Assembly (NCBI GenBank): GCA_000597885.1
Contig: CP004371.1
Location: 1,426,001 to 1,490,000, forward strand
Source: Flammeovirgaceae bacterium 311
Lineage (GTDB): Bacteria > Bacteroidota > Bacteroidia > Cytophagales > Cyclobacteriaceae
Direction: 5' to 3'
Length of the DNA: 64,000 nt
Within the stretch, counting starts at the first letter, position 1; each line of letters begins with the position of its first letter. The notes beneath the pieces are model-generated. The model had not been told where the DNA came from, searched no databases, and worked only from the letters and a program-made list of their open reading frames with translations. The position numbers and the translations under genes were made by a program. Positions 41,777 to 50,573 of the stretch are shown here, one piece after another.

Positions 41777-42304
41777 AAGGGGAACTTGAAAATATTACGT
41801 AAGTAAGTTAACACTTAATATTAGCAAAGTTAAAATCAAAAGCCAACGTTTTTCTCTAAAAAATGTTTCGAAAACGTTTATTATTATTGAGAAAACCGAT
41901 CAGGATCTTACTTCAGGTTTTTAGATACCCTTTAATGCATCAAAGTGGCTAAACAGGCCGAAACGGGCTTTCAGTAAATCTTCTTCTTAAAAAAGAACCT
42001 GTGTTGCACCATAAATTACCTGTACAGAAAGTAACCCTTAAAAAAAATACCCGCCCACTCAATTGCTGTAAGATTATACCTGTTTTGTAACTAAATTAAA
42101 GCTATCCCCTGCCCCTACTAAATCAGCATAAATTGTTAACGTGGTGACTAAATAAACTGGAGGTGTAACATCCATGCACAGCTGCACGCATGCCTGTATA
42201 GATGGCTTGATAAAGAGGCGTTGAGATATGATCGCAACCGTAAGCCCCACGATCTAAGAAGTGATTGAAGAGTGTGGGTCCATCCCCATAAAAGCGCCTG
42301 GTGG
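41777..42304. other. Intergenic gap of 528 bp
   Basis: This separates the small lipoprotein gene from the DUF3667 stop. The right part of the gap must hold the 3' UTR of the DUF3667 gene, and the left part the lipoprotein promoter. It is AT-rich (41780-42120) and then more balanced. I found no credible gene, hairpin terminator or RNA gene. A 60-codon minus frame at 42148-42330 runs into the DUF3667 gene in another frame and is not supported. Confidence 0.5.
41825..41832 (-). promoter_or_regulatory. Possible -7 box of the small lipoprotein gene
   Basis: Minus strand reads TAACTTTG, an exact TAnnTTTG match, giving a leader of about 40 nt. Confidence 0.4.
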
Positions 42305-43120
42305 TTATCTGACCAGCAAAAGGACCCCAAGCATTACTACGATCATGAGCAAAACAAGAATCAGATACCCAGAAAGAACTACCCCGATTCCTTTACAGAT
42401 ATTCCGCAGCGAAAATTTTTCACTCATGATACTATTATAGAAGTATCCATAATACAGCAGGTTAAGCAGGGCCGAAATACCGGAATGAACATTTCCAGTG
42501 GCTTGATAAAGACTTGCCTGTAGGAGGGTAAGTAAGAACAGGTGGGCAGAGGAGTATATCATCATAACCACATGCTCCAAATAGTTGAATCCTTTTTTTC
42601 GGAAAAAGAAATAGCCGGCAAGTGCGAAAAATGGAACAAACAAAATTGCCATAAACCGGAATGCGCTGCTCATATACTGGAAAGCCAGCTGCTGCACTTC
42701 AAACACTCTCCCTTTTGGCGGCTCAAGGCTTGTAGTAAAACCATTGCCGGAGGCTTTCATAAATTCTTCGATATTGAAATCACTGGCTGACAATACAAGC
42801 AGCACCAGGGCGGTTACGATAAAATAATACCCTACAGGCCCCAGGTAGCTCACCCTGTTTCCCTTCAGGTAAGTTAGTATTACCTTTCCGGGCCGCAGGC
42901 TTAGGTCTATAAAAGTGCGACCTAACTGATTATCAAATCCCAGCCATGTTGAACCTAACTCCCGCCCCAGGCTTCTCCATGTAATTTTACTTACAGCACT
43001 CCTTTGCCCGCAGGAGCCACAGTATTTTTCCTCAACCAGCACACCACAGTTTACACAGGATACTATCTGTACTGCATCAGGCCTCTGCCTTTCTCCGACA
43101 TTGTTTACAAGTACTTGCAT
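42305..43120 (-). CDS. DUF3667 zinc-ribbon membrane protein
   Basis: 271 aa. The N-terminus is a zinc ribbon, CVNC (Cys22, Cys25) and CGSC (Cys34, Cys37), followed by a soluble linker and four or five membrane helices (regions near 95-115, 155-175, 188-210, 215-230, 243-270). This matches DUF3667, found mainly in Bacteroidota and without a known function. The ribbon is predicted in the cytoplasm. Divergent from the cysH-like gene; no partner gene is adjacent. Confidence 0.8.
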   Translation of the reverse strand: MQVLVNNVGERQRPDAVQIVSCVNCGVLVEEKYCGSCGQRSAVSKITWRSLGRELGSTWLGFDNQLGRTFIDLSLRPGKVILTYLKGNRVSYLGPVGYYFIVTALVLLVLSASDFNIEEFMKASGNGFTTSLEPPKGRVFEVQQLAFQYMSSAFRFMAILFVPFFALAGYFFFRKKGFNYLEHVVMMIYSSAHLFLLTLLQASLYQATGNVHSGISALLNLLYYGYFYNSIMSEKFSLRNICKGIGVVLSGYLILVLLMIVVMLGVLLLVR

Positions 43121-43210
43121 GGTGTATAATTTGAATGATTTCTATATTGCAGGCATAGTACCTATAAACATGTATTGATTTGGTGTTGTAAATTGCATCT
43201 ACATATCAGT

Positions 43211-43873
43211 ATGGCTGTGGAAATAAAGCATATTAAAGATAAAATAGAAAATTATAAAGCCGAAGGTAAAAAACTTTTTACTACTTCATCTTTTCAGACA
43301 CACAGCCTGGTACTACTGCACATCCTTAGCCAGATTGACAATACCATTCCTGTATACCTGATCAACACCGGCTACCATTTTCCGGAAACAATTGCTTTTG
43401 CAGAGCAGGTATGCCGGCAGTTTAAGCTGCCGCTGGTAGACCTGAAGAGCGAAACGCCAAAATCCATGCAGCGGGATACCGAAGGCCGTCTGCTTTTTAC
43501 CTCCGATCCCGACTATTGCTGCTACCTGAATAAGACTCAACCCCTGGATATAGTCTTACGTACTCATGATGTCTGGATTAATGGCATCAGGGCAGATCAG
43601 AGCAAAACCCGGAGTGCCATGCTGGTAGAGCAGTCGGCGCCTCATGGCAGCCTGCGTTACCACCCTATGCTGAACTGGAGCAAGCAAGAAATCTGGCGTT
43701 ATATCAAGGCGCACAACCTGCCCCGCCATGCTCTGGATGCCAAAGGCTATGTAAGCATTGGCTGCGAGCCCTGCACCCGAAGACCAGACCCCGGTATGCA
43801 GGAAAGAGAAGCCCGCTGGTATGGCCTGAAGAAAACAGAATGTGGCCTGCATACTGACCTGGTAAGCCGCTGA
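43211..43873 (+). CDS. cysH: Adenylyl-sulfate / phosphoadenylyl-sulfate reductase
   Basis: 220 aa PP-loop-fold reductase that reduces APS or PAPS to sulfite with thioredoxin. The four cluster cysteines of the [4Fe-4S] type are present: CC (103-104) and CEPC (185-188). The catalytic C-terminal cysteine is in ECGLH (210-214). Presence of the cluster motif favours APS as substrate, although this cannot be proven by sequence. The start is ATG 43211 (MAVEIKHIKD); an earlier alternative start at 43175 is unlikely. No other sulfate-assimilation gene is within the window. Confidence 0.88.
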   Translation: MAVEIKHIKDKIENYKAEGKKLFTTSSFQTHSLVLLHILSQIDNTIPVYLINTGYHFPETIAFAEQVCRQFKLPLVDLKSETPKSMQRDTEGRLLFTSDPDYCCYLNKTQPLDIVLRTHDVWINGIRADQSKTRSAMLVEQSAPHGSLRYHPMLNWSKQEIWRYIKAHNLPRHALDAKGYVSIGCEPCTRRPDPGMQEREARWYGLKKTECGLHTDLVSR

Positions 43874-43927
43874 TCATTTATTATAGTATAAGCCCTTTTT
43901 AAAAGATATATCACCTCACCTTCCGCC

Positions 43928-44848
43928 ATGAATATTTTAATAACCGGTGGTGCTGGTTACATAGGCAACTCGCTTTTAAAGCACCTGGCCCAGCAATCTG
44001 ACGTAGACAGGATCATAATTTACGATAACCTTAGTCGGGGCAGCTTTAACATCTTTTGCGGCCCCAGAATAAAAGGGGCAGAAAAGGTGACCTTTGTGCA
44101 GGGGGAACTGCTGGACTCACGCAAGCTTCGGAAAAACCTGGAAGGAATTGATACTGTTTACCACCTGGCTGCCAAGGTAACGACCCCTTTTGCCAATACT
44201 GACGGCCACATGCACGAGCAAATTAACCATTGGGGTACGGCAGAACTGGTGTATGCCATTGAAGAAAGCACGGTAAAGCGTTTTATTTATACCAGCAGCA
44301 CCTCTGTTTACGGTAGCTCTGCAGAAGAAATTGAGGAGCAGACTATTCCCAATCCCTCTACTTTATATGGTATCAGCAAGCTGCGTGGCGAAGAGCATGT
44401 ACAACGCCTTCAGCAAAAGATCGATACTTATATATTAAGACTTGGCAATGTGTACGGCTACAACAGAAACATGCGGTTCGATGCTGTTATTAACCGTTTT
44501 ATGTTTGATGCCCATTATAAGGGCCGCCTGAAGATAGATGGTAACGGTACTCAATACCGGGCCTTTCTGCATATTGAGCGCCTGGCGCCCTTACTGGGCA
44601 AATTGCGAAAAGCAGCAGTACCCTCAGGCACCTATGCGGTGGTAGATCGCAACCTACAGATTTTGGATTTGGTAGATGCAATCAAAACACTCTATCCTGA
44701 TCTTGAATTTTTATTTACAAACCAGCACCTGCAGCTCCCCCAGGTACGGGTGAATACTAGTTCAGCCTTATTCCAGTACGTAAAACTGGAAGCTGCCAGG
44801 CCTCTTGCAGAAGAACTGCTGGAGTTCAGAGACCACTTCAGCTTTTAA
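43928..44848 (+). CDS. NAD-dependent epimerase/dehydratase (extended SDR)
   Basis: 306 aa extended SDR of the sugar-nucleotide type. Seen: GGAGYIG (7-13), IYDNLSRGSFN, HLAAKVTTPFANTDGH, Ser-rich YTSSTSVYGSS, catalytic YGISK in NPSTLYGISKLRGEEH and LRLGNVYG. It likely epimerises, dehydrates or decarboxylates a nucleotide sugar; substrate not readable. It follows cysH by 54 bp on the same strand, but a functional link is not obvious. Confidence 0.87.
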   Translation: MNILITGGAGYIGNSLLKHLAQQSDVDRIIIYDNLSRGSFNIFCGPRIKGAEKVTFVQGELLDSRKLRKNLEGIDTVYHLAAKVTTPFANTDGHMHEQINHWGTAELVYAIEESTVKRFIYTSSTSVYGSSAEEIEEQTIPNPSTLYGISKLRGEEHVQRLQQKIDTYILRLGNVYGYNRNMRFDAVINRFMFDAHYKGRLKIDGNGTQYRAFLHIERLAPLLGKLRKAAVPSGTYAVVDRNLQILDLVDAIKTLYPDLEFLFTNQHLQLPQVRVNTSSALFQYVKLEAARPLAEELLEFRDHFSF

Positions 44849-44879
44849 AAAAACCTTCTTCCGTTTGATCAGAAGAAGG
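44847..44879. terminator. Terminator between the epimerase and ald genes
   Basis: CCTTCTTC (44854-44861) and GAAGAAGG (44872-44879) form a perfect 8-bp stem with a 10-nt loop. The run of A on the left (44847-44853) is the T-tract for leftward transcripts from ald; the right side is T-rich as well. Confidence 0.75.
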
Positions 44880-44929
44880 CTTGATACTTTTATAGGTAAT
44901 GATTATCTTATTTTATCGGCTGTATTGCC

Positions 44930-46162
44930 TTAATTTCTGGCAGCCATCAGCAGGTTCAGGTCTTTGTGCTTCAGGCCAAATTTTCGGGCTACGTGCTGGT
45001 TGCTCAGAAAGCCTTTGTAGGTGTACACCCCGTTCATGAACCACTTGTAGGAGAAGATCATTTCATCAATGCCGCCCAGATCGGCAGCCTGCAGCAAAAT
45101 AGGGCTAAAGATGTTACTGAACGCCTGGGTAGCAGTGCGTGCCACCCTGGAGGGCAGGTTTGGTACGCAGTAATGAATAATATCGTGCTTAACAAAGGTA
45201 GGTTTACTGTGGGTGGTAATTTCAGAAGATTCAACACAGCCACCCTGGTCTATGCTCACATCAATGATGATGCTGCCTGGCCGCATGTTCATAACCATTT
45301 GCTCGGTTACCACTGTTTTGTTCCGGCCCTTTTCAGCCCTTATGGCACCAATCACCACATCTGCAGTACGAAGGCTGTTTGCCAGCGTAACCGGATCGAG
45401 CGTTGAGGTATACAGGTGGTGCCCCAGCGATTGCCGGATACGCCTAAGTTTGTAGAGGTGCATATCGTAAACCTGCACTTCTGCACCCATACCCAGCGCT
45501 GTGCGGGCAGCATACTCACCCACCGTACCGGCACCCAGAATAACCACTTTTGTTGGCGGCACCCCGGTAATTCCTCCCAGAATAATGCCTTTCCCGTTGG
45601 CGGTGCTGCTTAAATATTCTGCGGCAATAAGCATAACTGCGCTGCCGGCAATTTCGCTCATGGCCCGCACTACCGGCATACCACCTACCTTATCTTCCAG
45701 AAACTCGAAGGCAACGGCAGTAATTCTTTTTTTATTAAGCCTGTGAATATACTCCTCACGCTGGTTACCCAGCTGAAGCGCAGAAATAACAGTCTTGCCT
45801 GGCTTCATAAAACTAACTTCCTCTTCGGTGGGCGGCTCCACCTTGAGCACCACATCAGCCTCAAACACTTCTTTAGAGGTATATTTGATATCTGCACCGG
45901 CATTACCATATTCCTGATCTGAGTACTTTGCCGTATCGCCTGCTCCTTTTTCCACCCACACCTCATGACCGTTATTGACTAAAAGTGCTACGGCCTCCGG
46001 CGTTAAAGCCACCCGGTTCTCCTGCATTGCCCGTTCTTTAGGAATGCCCAGCAGGAGTCGTTTTTTGCCCTGCTTCATTTCCAGCATCTTTTCCTGTGGC
46101 ACCAGAGATGTCTGGCGCGAGAGCGCCTGCATGCCGGATGTTGGGTTACTAGGTTGTTCCAT
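44930..46162 (-). CDS. ald: Alanine dehydrogenase
   Basis: 410 aa, AlaDH/PNT family. An N-terminal substrate domain (LGIPKERAMQENRVALTPEAV), the substrate-binding ALQLGNQ / EFLEDK segments and the NAD-binding Rossmann VVILGAGTVGEYAARTALGMGAE are all present; the C-terminus returns to the first domain. It catalyses the reversible NAD-dependent oxidative deamination of L-alanine to pyruvate. It is ~35 aa longer at the N-terminus than the typical 370-aa enzyme, and its start overlaps tsaE by 14 bp. Transcribed after porX and tsaE. Confidence 0.9.
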   Translation of the reverse strand: MEQPSNPTSGMQALSRQTSLVPQEKMLEMKQGKKRLLLGIPKERAMQENRVALTPEAVALLVNNGHEVWVEKGAGDTAKYSDQEYGNAGADIKYTSKEVFEADVVLKVEPPTEEEVSFMKPGKTVISALQLGNQREEYIHRLNKKRITAVAFEFLEDKVGGMPVVRAMSEIAGSAVMLIAAEYLSSTANGKGIILGGITGVPPTKVVILGAGTVGEYAARTALGMGAEVQVYDMHLYKLRRIRQSLGHHLYTSTLDPVTLANSLRTADVVIGAIRAEKGRNKTVVTEQMVMNMRPGSIIIDVSIDQGGCVESSEITTHSKPTFVKHDIIHYCVPNLPSRVARTATQAFSNIFSPILLQAADLGGIDEMIFSYKWFMNGVYTYKGFLSNQHVARKFGLKHKDLNLLMAARN

Positions 46163-46589
46163 GAATCTTTACCTCTATCGTTCTGCTATTATCTGGCTGC
46201 GGGTGAAGCAGTATTTGTACGCTCTCTTCCGGAAGCAGGGGCTGCACCCGTTCCGGCCATTCAATTAAACATATAAATCCACTATCAAAATACTCTGTTA
46301 CACCTATTTGCTGCGCCTCTTCCGGTTTATCGATCCGGTAAAAGTCGAAGTGGTAAACAGTGTCACCCTCCCGGGTAAGGTATTCATTTACCAGACTAAA
46401 GGTGGGGCTGTGTACACTATCCAGTACGCCCAGGGCACCACAAAGATGCTTAATAAAAGTTGTTTTTCCTGCACCCATCTGCCCACTAAATTGCCATACG
46501 GTGGGTGCAACTTTCAGCAGGTCCAGCACTTCTGCCGCTACCTGAGGCAGCTGTTCCAGTGTTACCTGCTGCCAGACCTTCTGTTTCAT
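46149..46589 (-). CDS. tsaE: tRNA threonylcarbamoyladenosine biosynthesis ATPase TsaE
   Basis: 146 aa, P-loop protein with Walker A SGQMGAGKTT (35-44), the HSPTFSLVNEY segment and the DFYRID / IEWPERV motifs of TsaE. With TsaB, TsaC and TsaD it makes t6A at position 37 of ANN-decoding tRNAs. It starts 1 bp after the porX stop and overlaps ald by 14 bp, so porX-tsaE-ald is likely one transcript. Confidence 0.95.
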   Translation of the reverse strand: MKQKVWQQVTLEQLPQVAAEVLDLLKVAPTVWQFSGQMGAGKTTFIKHLCGALGVLDSVHSPTFSLVNEYLTREGDTVYHFDFYRIDKPEEAQQIGVTEYFDSGFICLIEWPERVQPLLPEESVQILLHPQPDNSRTIEVKIHGTT

Positions 46590-46590
46590 A

Positions 46591-48153
46591 TCAGCTTCCT
46601 TTGCCCCGCAGGCTCACCAGGGGCACCATCATTTCTTCCATAGAGATACCGCCATGCTGAAAAGTATCCCGGTAGTAGTTCACGTAGTAGTTATAATTAT
46701 TTGGGTATGCAAAGAAATAATCTTCCATGGCAAAAACATAGGCCGTGGAAACATTAATCCGTGGCAGGCCCATTCTTTCAGGCTGACGGGCCTCTAAAAG
46801 ATGGTTCCCATCCCAATTCAGGTTTTTTCCCTGCTTGTAGCGGAGGTTGGTGTTCACATTCCGGTCACCAATGATTTTGAATGGTTTGCGTACGCGTATG
46901 GTGCCATGGTCTGTTGTAATCACTACGCGGCAATCTTTTTCGCTGAGCCGCCTCAGCATATCAAACAAGGGCGAGTGTAAAAACCAGGAATAGGAAAGGC
47001 TGCGGTAAGCAGCTTCATCAGAAGCAAGCTCCTTTAGCATCTCCACCTCGGTGCGGGCATGGCTAAGCATATCCACAAAATTATACACCACCACATTCAG
47101 GTCGTTGCGCAGCAGGTTGTTGAGGTTATCGTTAACACTTTTGCCCTGGCTGTTGTGAATCACCTTGTTGTAGCTGAACTTGGTATTGCCCAATCCGCCT
47201 TTTTTCAGCTGGCGCTCCAGAAATTTATCCTCGTACTGATTTTTGCTTTCGTCGTCATCATCTCCCACCCACAGATCCGGGTGCTGTTTGGCCATTTGTG
47301 AAGGGAGTAGCCCGCTAAAGATGGCATTACGGGCAAATCCGGTGGTGGTGGGTAAAATAGAAAAGTAAATCTCTTCCGACTCAATATTAAAATACTCAGA
47401 TACCAGCGGGGCCATGCTTTTCCACTGATCGTAACGCAGGTTATCAATCACAATAAAGAAAACAGGCTTTCTATCTTTCAGCAGCGGAAAAACCGCTTTT
47501 TTCATCAGCTGATGCGAGAGCAGAGGCTTATCTCCATTGGGCTCATTTAGCCAGTCTTCATAATTGCTGGCAATAAATTTGGAGAAAGCCAGGTTGGCTT
47601 CATCCTTTTGCATGCCAAACACCTCTCCCATACCGCCGGCCTCTGCACTGCCAATTTCCAGTTCCCAGTATACCAGCTTGCGGTAAATGTCTGCCCACTC
47701 TTCCCAGCTGCGGGCATCACCCACCTGCATGCTGATGTTCCTGAACTCCTGCTGATAGTTAAGATTGGTTTTCTCAGAAACCAGTCGTTTATTGTCCAGG
47801 ATCTTCTTAACGGATAACAGGATCTGGTTAGGGTTGAGCGGTTTGATAAGGTAATCGGCTATTTTAGAGCCTATGGCATCTTCCATGATGTGCTCCTCCT
47901 CGCTCTTGGTAATCATCACCACCGGCAGCGCGGGCTTTTGTGACTTTATGTAGGCCAGGGTTTCCAGTCCGGTCATGCCCGGCATGTTCTCATCCAGAAA
48001 TATTACATCGTAATTATGTTCTGCTACTTTATCGATGGCATCGGCGCCGCTGTTTACGGGGGTTACATCATAGCCTTTTTGTTCTAAAAAAAGTATATGA
48101 GGTTTGAGCAGATCTATTTCATCGTCTGCCCAAAGAATACTGTATCTTTGCAT
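46591..48153 (-). CDS. porX: Response regulator PorX (receiver + PglZ domain)
   Basis: 520 aa. The N-terminal CheY-like receiver has D10/D11, phosphoacceptor D54 (VIFLDENMPGM), T82 and K104 (YLIKPLNP). After a linker, the C-terminal ~320 residues form a PglZ-type alkaline phosphatase-superfamily domain (FFIVIDNLRYDQWKSM, LPTTTGFARNAIFSG, VVITTDHGTIRVRKP). PorX with the histidine kinase PorY regulates type IX secretion and gliding-related genes in Bacteroidota and interacts with SigP and cyclic oligonucleotides in Porphyromonas. No porY or T9SS component is in the window. Divergent from the HD-domain gene. Confidence 0.95.
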   Translation of the reverse strand: MQRYSILWADDEIDLLKPHILFLEQKGYDVTPVNSGADAIDKVAEHNYDVIFLDENMPGMTGLETLAYIKSQKPALPVVMITKSEEEHIMEDAIGSKIADYLIKPLNPNQILLSVKKILDNKRLVSEKTNLNYQQEFRNISMQVGDARSWEEWADIYRKLVYWELEIGSAEAGGMGEVFGMQKDEANLAFSKFIASNYEDWLNEPNGDKPLLSHQLMKKAVFPLLKDRKPVFFIVIDNLRYDQWKSMAPLVSEYFNIESEEIYFSILPTTTGFARNAIFSGLLPSQMAKQHPDLWVGDDDDESKNQYEDKFLERQLKKGGLGNTKFSYNKVIHNSQGKSVNDNLNNLLRNDLNVVVYNFVDMLSHARTEVEMLKELASDEAAYRSLSYSWFLHSPLFDMLRRLSEKDCRVVITTDHGTIRVRKPFKIIGDRNVNTNLRYKQGKNLNWDGNHLLEARQPERMGLPRINVSTAYVFAMEDYFFAYPNNYNYYVNYYRDTFQHGGISMEEMMVPLVSLRGKGS

Positions 48154-48273
48154 AAAAAATTGTTACTTGCCTTGGCTTAGTACAAAAACAGCCTAACAGA
48201 GGCAGATTGTTTAAAGATCCCGAAAATGTAAAACATTTGCTCCGGAATCGTTCTACAAGTTACACAAAGCGGC

Positions 48274-49521
48274 TTGAATAAGAAAAAAATATTTAACGAT
48301 CCCGTTTATGGGTTTGTGACCATAAGCAGCGAACTGATCTTTGATCTGATCGAACATCCTTTCTTTCAGCGCCTTAGGCGCATTAAGCAGTTGGGGCTAA
48401 CGGATATGGTCTATCCGGGTGCACTTCACACGCGTTTTCACCACGCCATTGGTGCCATGCACCTCATGAGCATTACGTTGGATAACCTGCGCAGCAAAGG
48501 GCACGAAATATCTCAGGAGGAGTATGTGGCCAGCCAGATTGCCATTCTGCTACACGATGTGGGCCATGGCCCCTTTAGCCATGCCCTCGAGTTCTCGCTC
48601 CTGAAGGGCATCCGGCATGAGCACCTGTCGCTGCTGCTGATGCATTATTTCAACAAACTGTTTAACGGAGAGCTGGAGCTGGCCATAAAAATATTTACCG
48701 GCCAGTACGAAAGGCGCTTTTTTCATCAGCTGGTAAGCAGCCAGCTGGACATAGACCGCCTGGACTACCTGCAGCGCGACAGCATGTTTACCGGTGTATC
48801 GGAAGGTACCATTGGAGCAGACAGGATCATCAAAATGCTGGATGTGGTGAATGACCAGATCGTGGTGGAGGAAAAAGGCATCTACAGCATTGAAAACTTT
48901 CTGAGTGCCCGCCGACTGATGTACTGGCAGGTATATTTGCACAAAGCAACGGTGAGCTCTGAGAAAATGCTCATCATGCTGATTAAGCGTGCAAAATATC
49001 TAAATAACCAGGGCGTTGGCCTTTTTGCAACCCCGGCCCTGCAGGTATTTCTGGAGCAGGATGTACATTTGGAGGATATTGCCGCCAATGTGGAAATCCT
49101 GAAAGCCTTTGCTTCGTTAGATGATTATGATATCTGGGCCGCTATAAAAGTATGGGCAAATCATCCCGATCGTATCCTGGCCTCTTTAAGTGCCATGATA
49201 TTAGAGCGCAGGCTATTTCGGGTTATACTTTCCAGCCAGAAGTTTAACAAAGAGGCCATCGAAGATTTAAAGCTCAGGATCAGCGACAACTACAATATTC
49301 AACATAATGAATTAAAATATTTTCTGGCCTGCGGCTCTATGAGTAATGCCGCTTATGTGGCTGGAGGGCAGCATATCAACATCCTTACCAAAAAGGGAAA
49401 GGTAGTGGATGTGGCACAGGCCTCTGATCTGCCAAACATTAAAGCCATGAGCAAAATTGTAAAGAAGTATTACATTTGCTGGCCAAAGCAAATCAGTATG
49501 GAAAAAGCTTTGTTTATCTGA
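48274..49521 (+). CDS. HD-domain phosphohydrolase (dGTPase-like)
   Basis: 415 aa, HD superfamily. The motif set is FHHAIGAMHLM (H in 55-57), LLHDVGHGPFSHALE (HD at 94-95) and DIDRLDYLQRDS. This pattern is seen in uncharacterised dNTP triphosphohydrolase-like proteins. The start is TTG (48274), giving the family-like N-terminus MNKKKIFNDPVYGFV. No ATG fits. It overlaps lpxD by one base (TGATG), so the two are coupled. Adjacent lipid A genes are a conserved neighbourhood in the phylum; the substrate is unknown. Confidence 0.88.
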   Translation: MNKKKIFNDPVYGFVTISSELIFDLIEHPFFQRLRRIKQLGLTDMVYPGALHTRFHHAIGAMHLMSITLDNLRSKGHEISQEEYVASQIAILLHDVGHGPFSHALEFSLLKGIRHEHLSLLLMHYFNKLFNGELELAIKIFTGQYERRFFHQLVSSQLDIDRLDYLQRDSMFTGVSEGTIGADRIIKMLDVVNDQIVVEEKGIYSIENFLSARRLMYWQVYLHKATVSSEKMLIMLIKRAKYLNNQGVGLFATPALQVFLEQDVHLEDIAANVEILKAFASLDDYDIWAAIKVWANHPDRILASLSAMILERRLFRVILSSQKFNKEAIEDLKLRISDNYNIQHNELKYFLACGSMSNAAYVAGGQHINILTKKGKVVDVAQASDLPNIKAMSKIVKKYYICWPKQISMEKALFI

Positions 49522-50573
49522 TGAAATTTACGGTAGCACAAATCGCTCAATTACTAGGGGGTACGTTAGAAGGAGACGGGCAAAAGGAGGTATATACCCT
49601 GGGTAAAATTGAAGAGGCCAAAGAAGGCAATATTTCCTTTCTGGCGAATCTTAAATACGAACCCTACCTTTATACGACTGAAGCTACAGCCGTTATCATA
49701 AGCAGGGAGCTGGAACTGAAAAAAAAGGTTCAGGCAGCCCTGATAAGAGTGGACGATCCCTACAGCAGCTTTACCCTGCTGCTGGAAGAGTATAATAAAA
49801 TCATAAACTTCCAGAAGGAAGGTGTGGAAGACCCTTCTTTCATGCACGGGAGTGCACAGCACGGCACCAAAATTTACCGTGGCGCCTTCTCCTACATAGG
49901 CGCCAACTGCAGGATTGGAGATAACGTTAAAATTTACCCCAATGCCTGGGTGGGCGATGGTACTGAAATTGGCGATAACACCATTATTCTGGCCGGTTCT
50001 AAGGTATATCCGGGCACAAAAATAGGGAGGAACTGCACCATCCATGCAGGTGCAGTGGTTGGCAGCGATGGCTTTGGTTTTGCCCCGCAGCCAGATGGCA
50101 GCTACAAGGCCATACCCCAACTGGGCAATGTGGTGCTGGAAGACTGGGTGAGCATAGGCGCCAACGCTACCATTGACTGTGCCACCATGGGCAGCACCAT
50201 TATTAGGCGGGGGGTTAAGATCGATAACCTGGTGCAGATAGCCCACAATGTAGAGGTTGGCGAAAATACTGTAATAGCAGCGCAATCCGGCGTAGCGGGT
50301 TCTACCAGAATAGGCAAAAGCTGCATCCTGGCCGGCCAGGTAGGCGTAATCGGGCACCTGCAGATTGCCGATAAAACCACTATTGCCGCCCAGGCAGGTA
50401 TTGGAAAGAATATTATGAAAGAAGGAAAAATTCTTATAGGCTCCCCTGCTTTCGAACGTGATGAATATCTGAAATCATATGTGGTTTTCAAGAATTTACC
50501 CGATTTGGATAAGCGACTTAAGCAACTTGAGGAAAAAGTTATAAATTTGCGGTCACCAGACGAGCATTCATGA
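49521..50573 (+). CDS. lpxD: UDP-3-O-(3-hydroxyacyl)glucosamine N-acyltransferase LpxD
   Basis: 350 aa. The N-terminal domain (MKFTVAQIAQLLGGTLEGDG and the substrate-uridine region) is followed by a left-handed beta-helix of hexapeptide repeats (RIGDNVKIYPNAWVGDGTEI and so on). GSDGFGFAP, catalytic His in LVQIAHNVEVGENT and AGSTRIGKSC mark the acyltransferase. LpxD adds the N-linked hydroxyacyl chain in lipid A assembly. Start ATG 49521, coupled to the HD gene; the 3' end overlaps lpxC by 4 bp. Confidence 0.96.
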   Translation: MKFTVAQIAQLLGGTLEGDGQKEVYTLGKIEEAKEGNISFLANLKYEPYLYTTEATAVIISRELELKKKVQAALIRVDDPYSSFTLLLEEYNKIINFQKEGVEDPSFMHGSAQHGTKIYRGAFSYIGANCRIGDNVKIYPNAWVGDGTEIGDNTIILAGSKVYPGTKIGRNCTIHAGAVVGSDGFGFAPQPDGSYKAIPQLGNVVLEDWVSIGANATIDCATMGSTIIRRGVKIDNLVQIAHNVEVGENTVIAAQSGVAGSTRIGKSCILAGQVGVIGHLQIADKTTIAAQAGIGKNIMKEGKILIGSPAFERDEYLKSYVVFKNLPDLDKRLKQLEEKVINLRSPDEHS

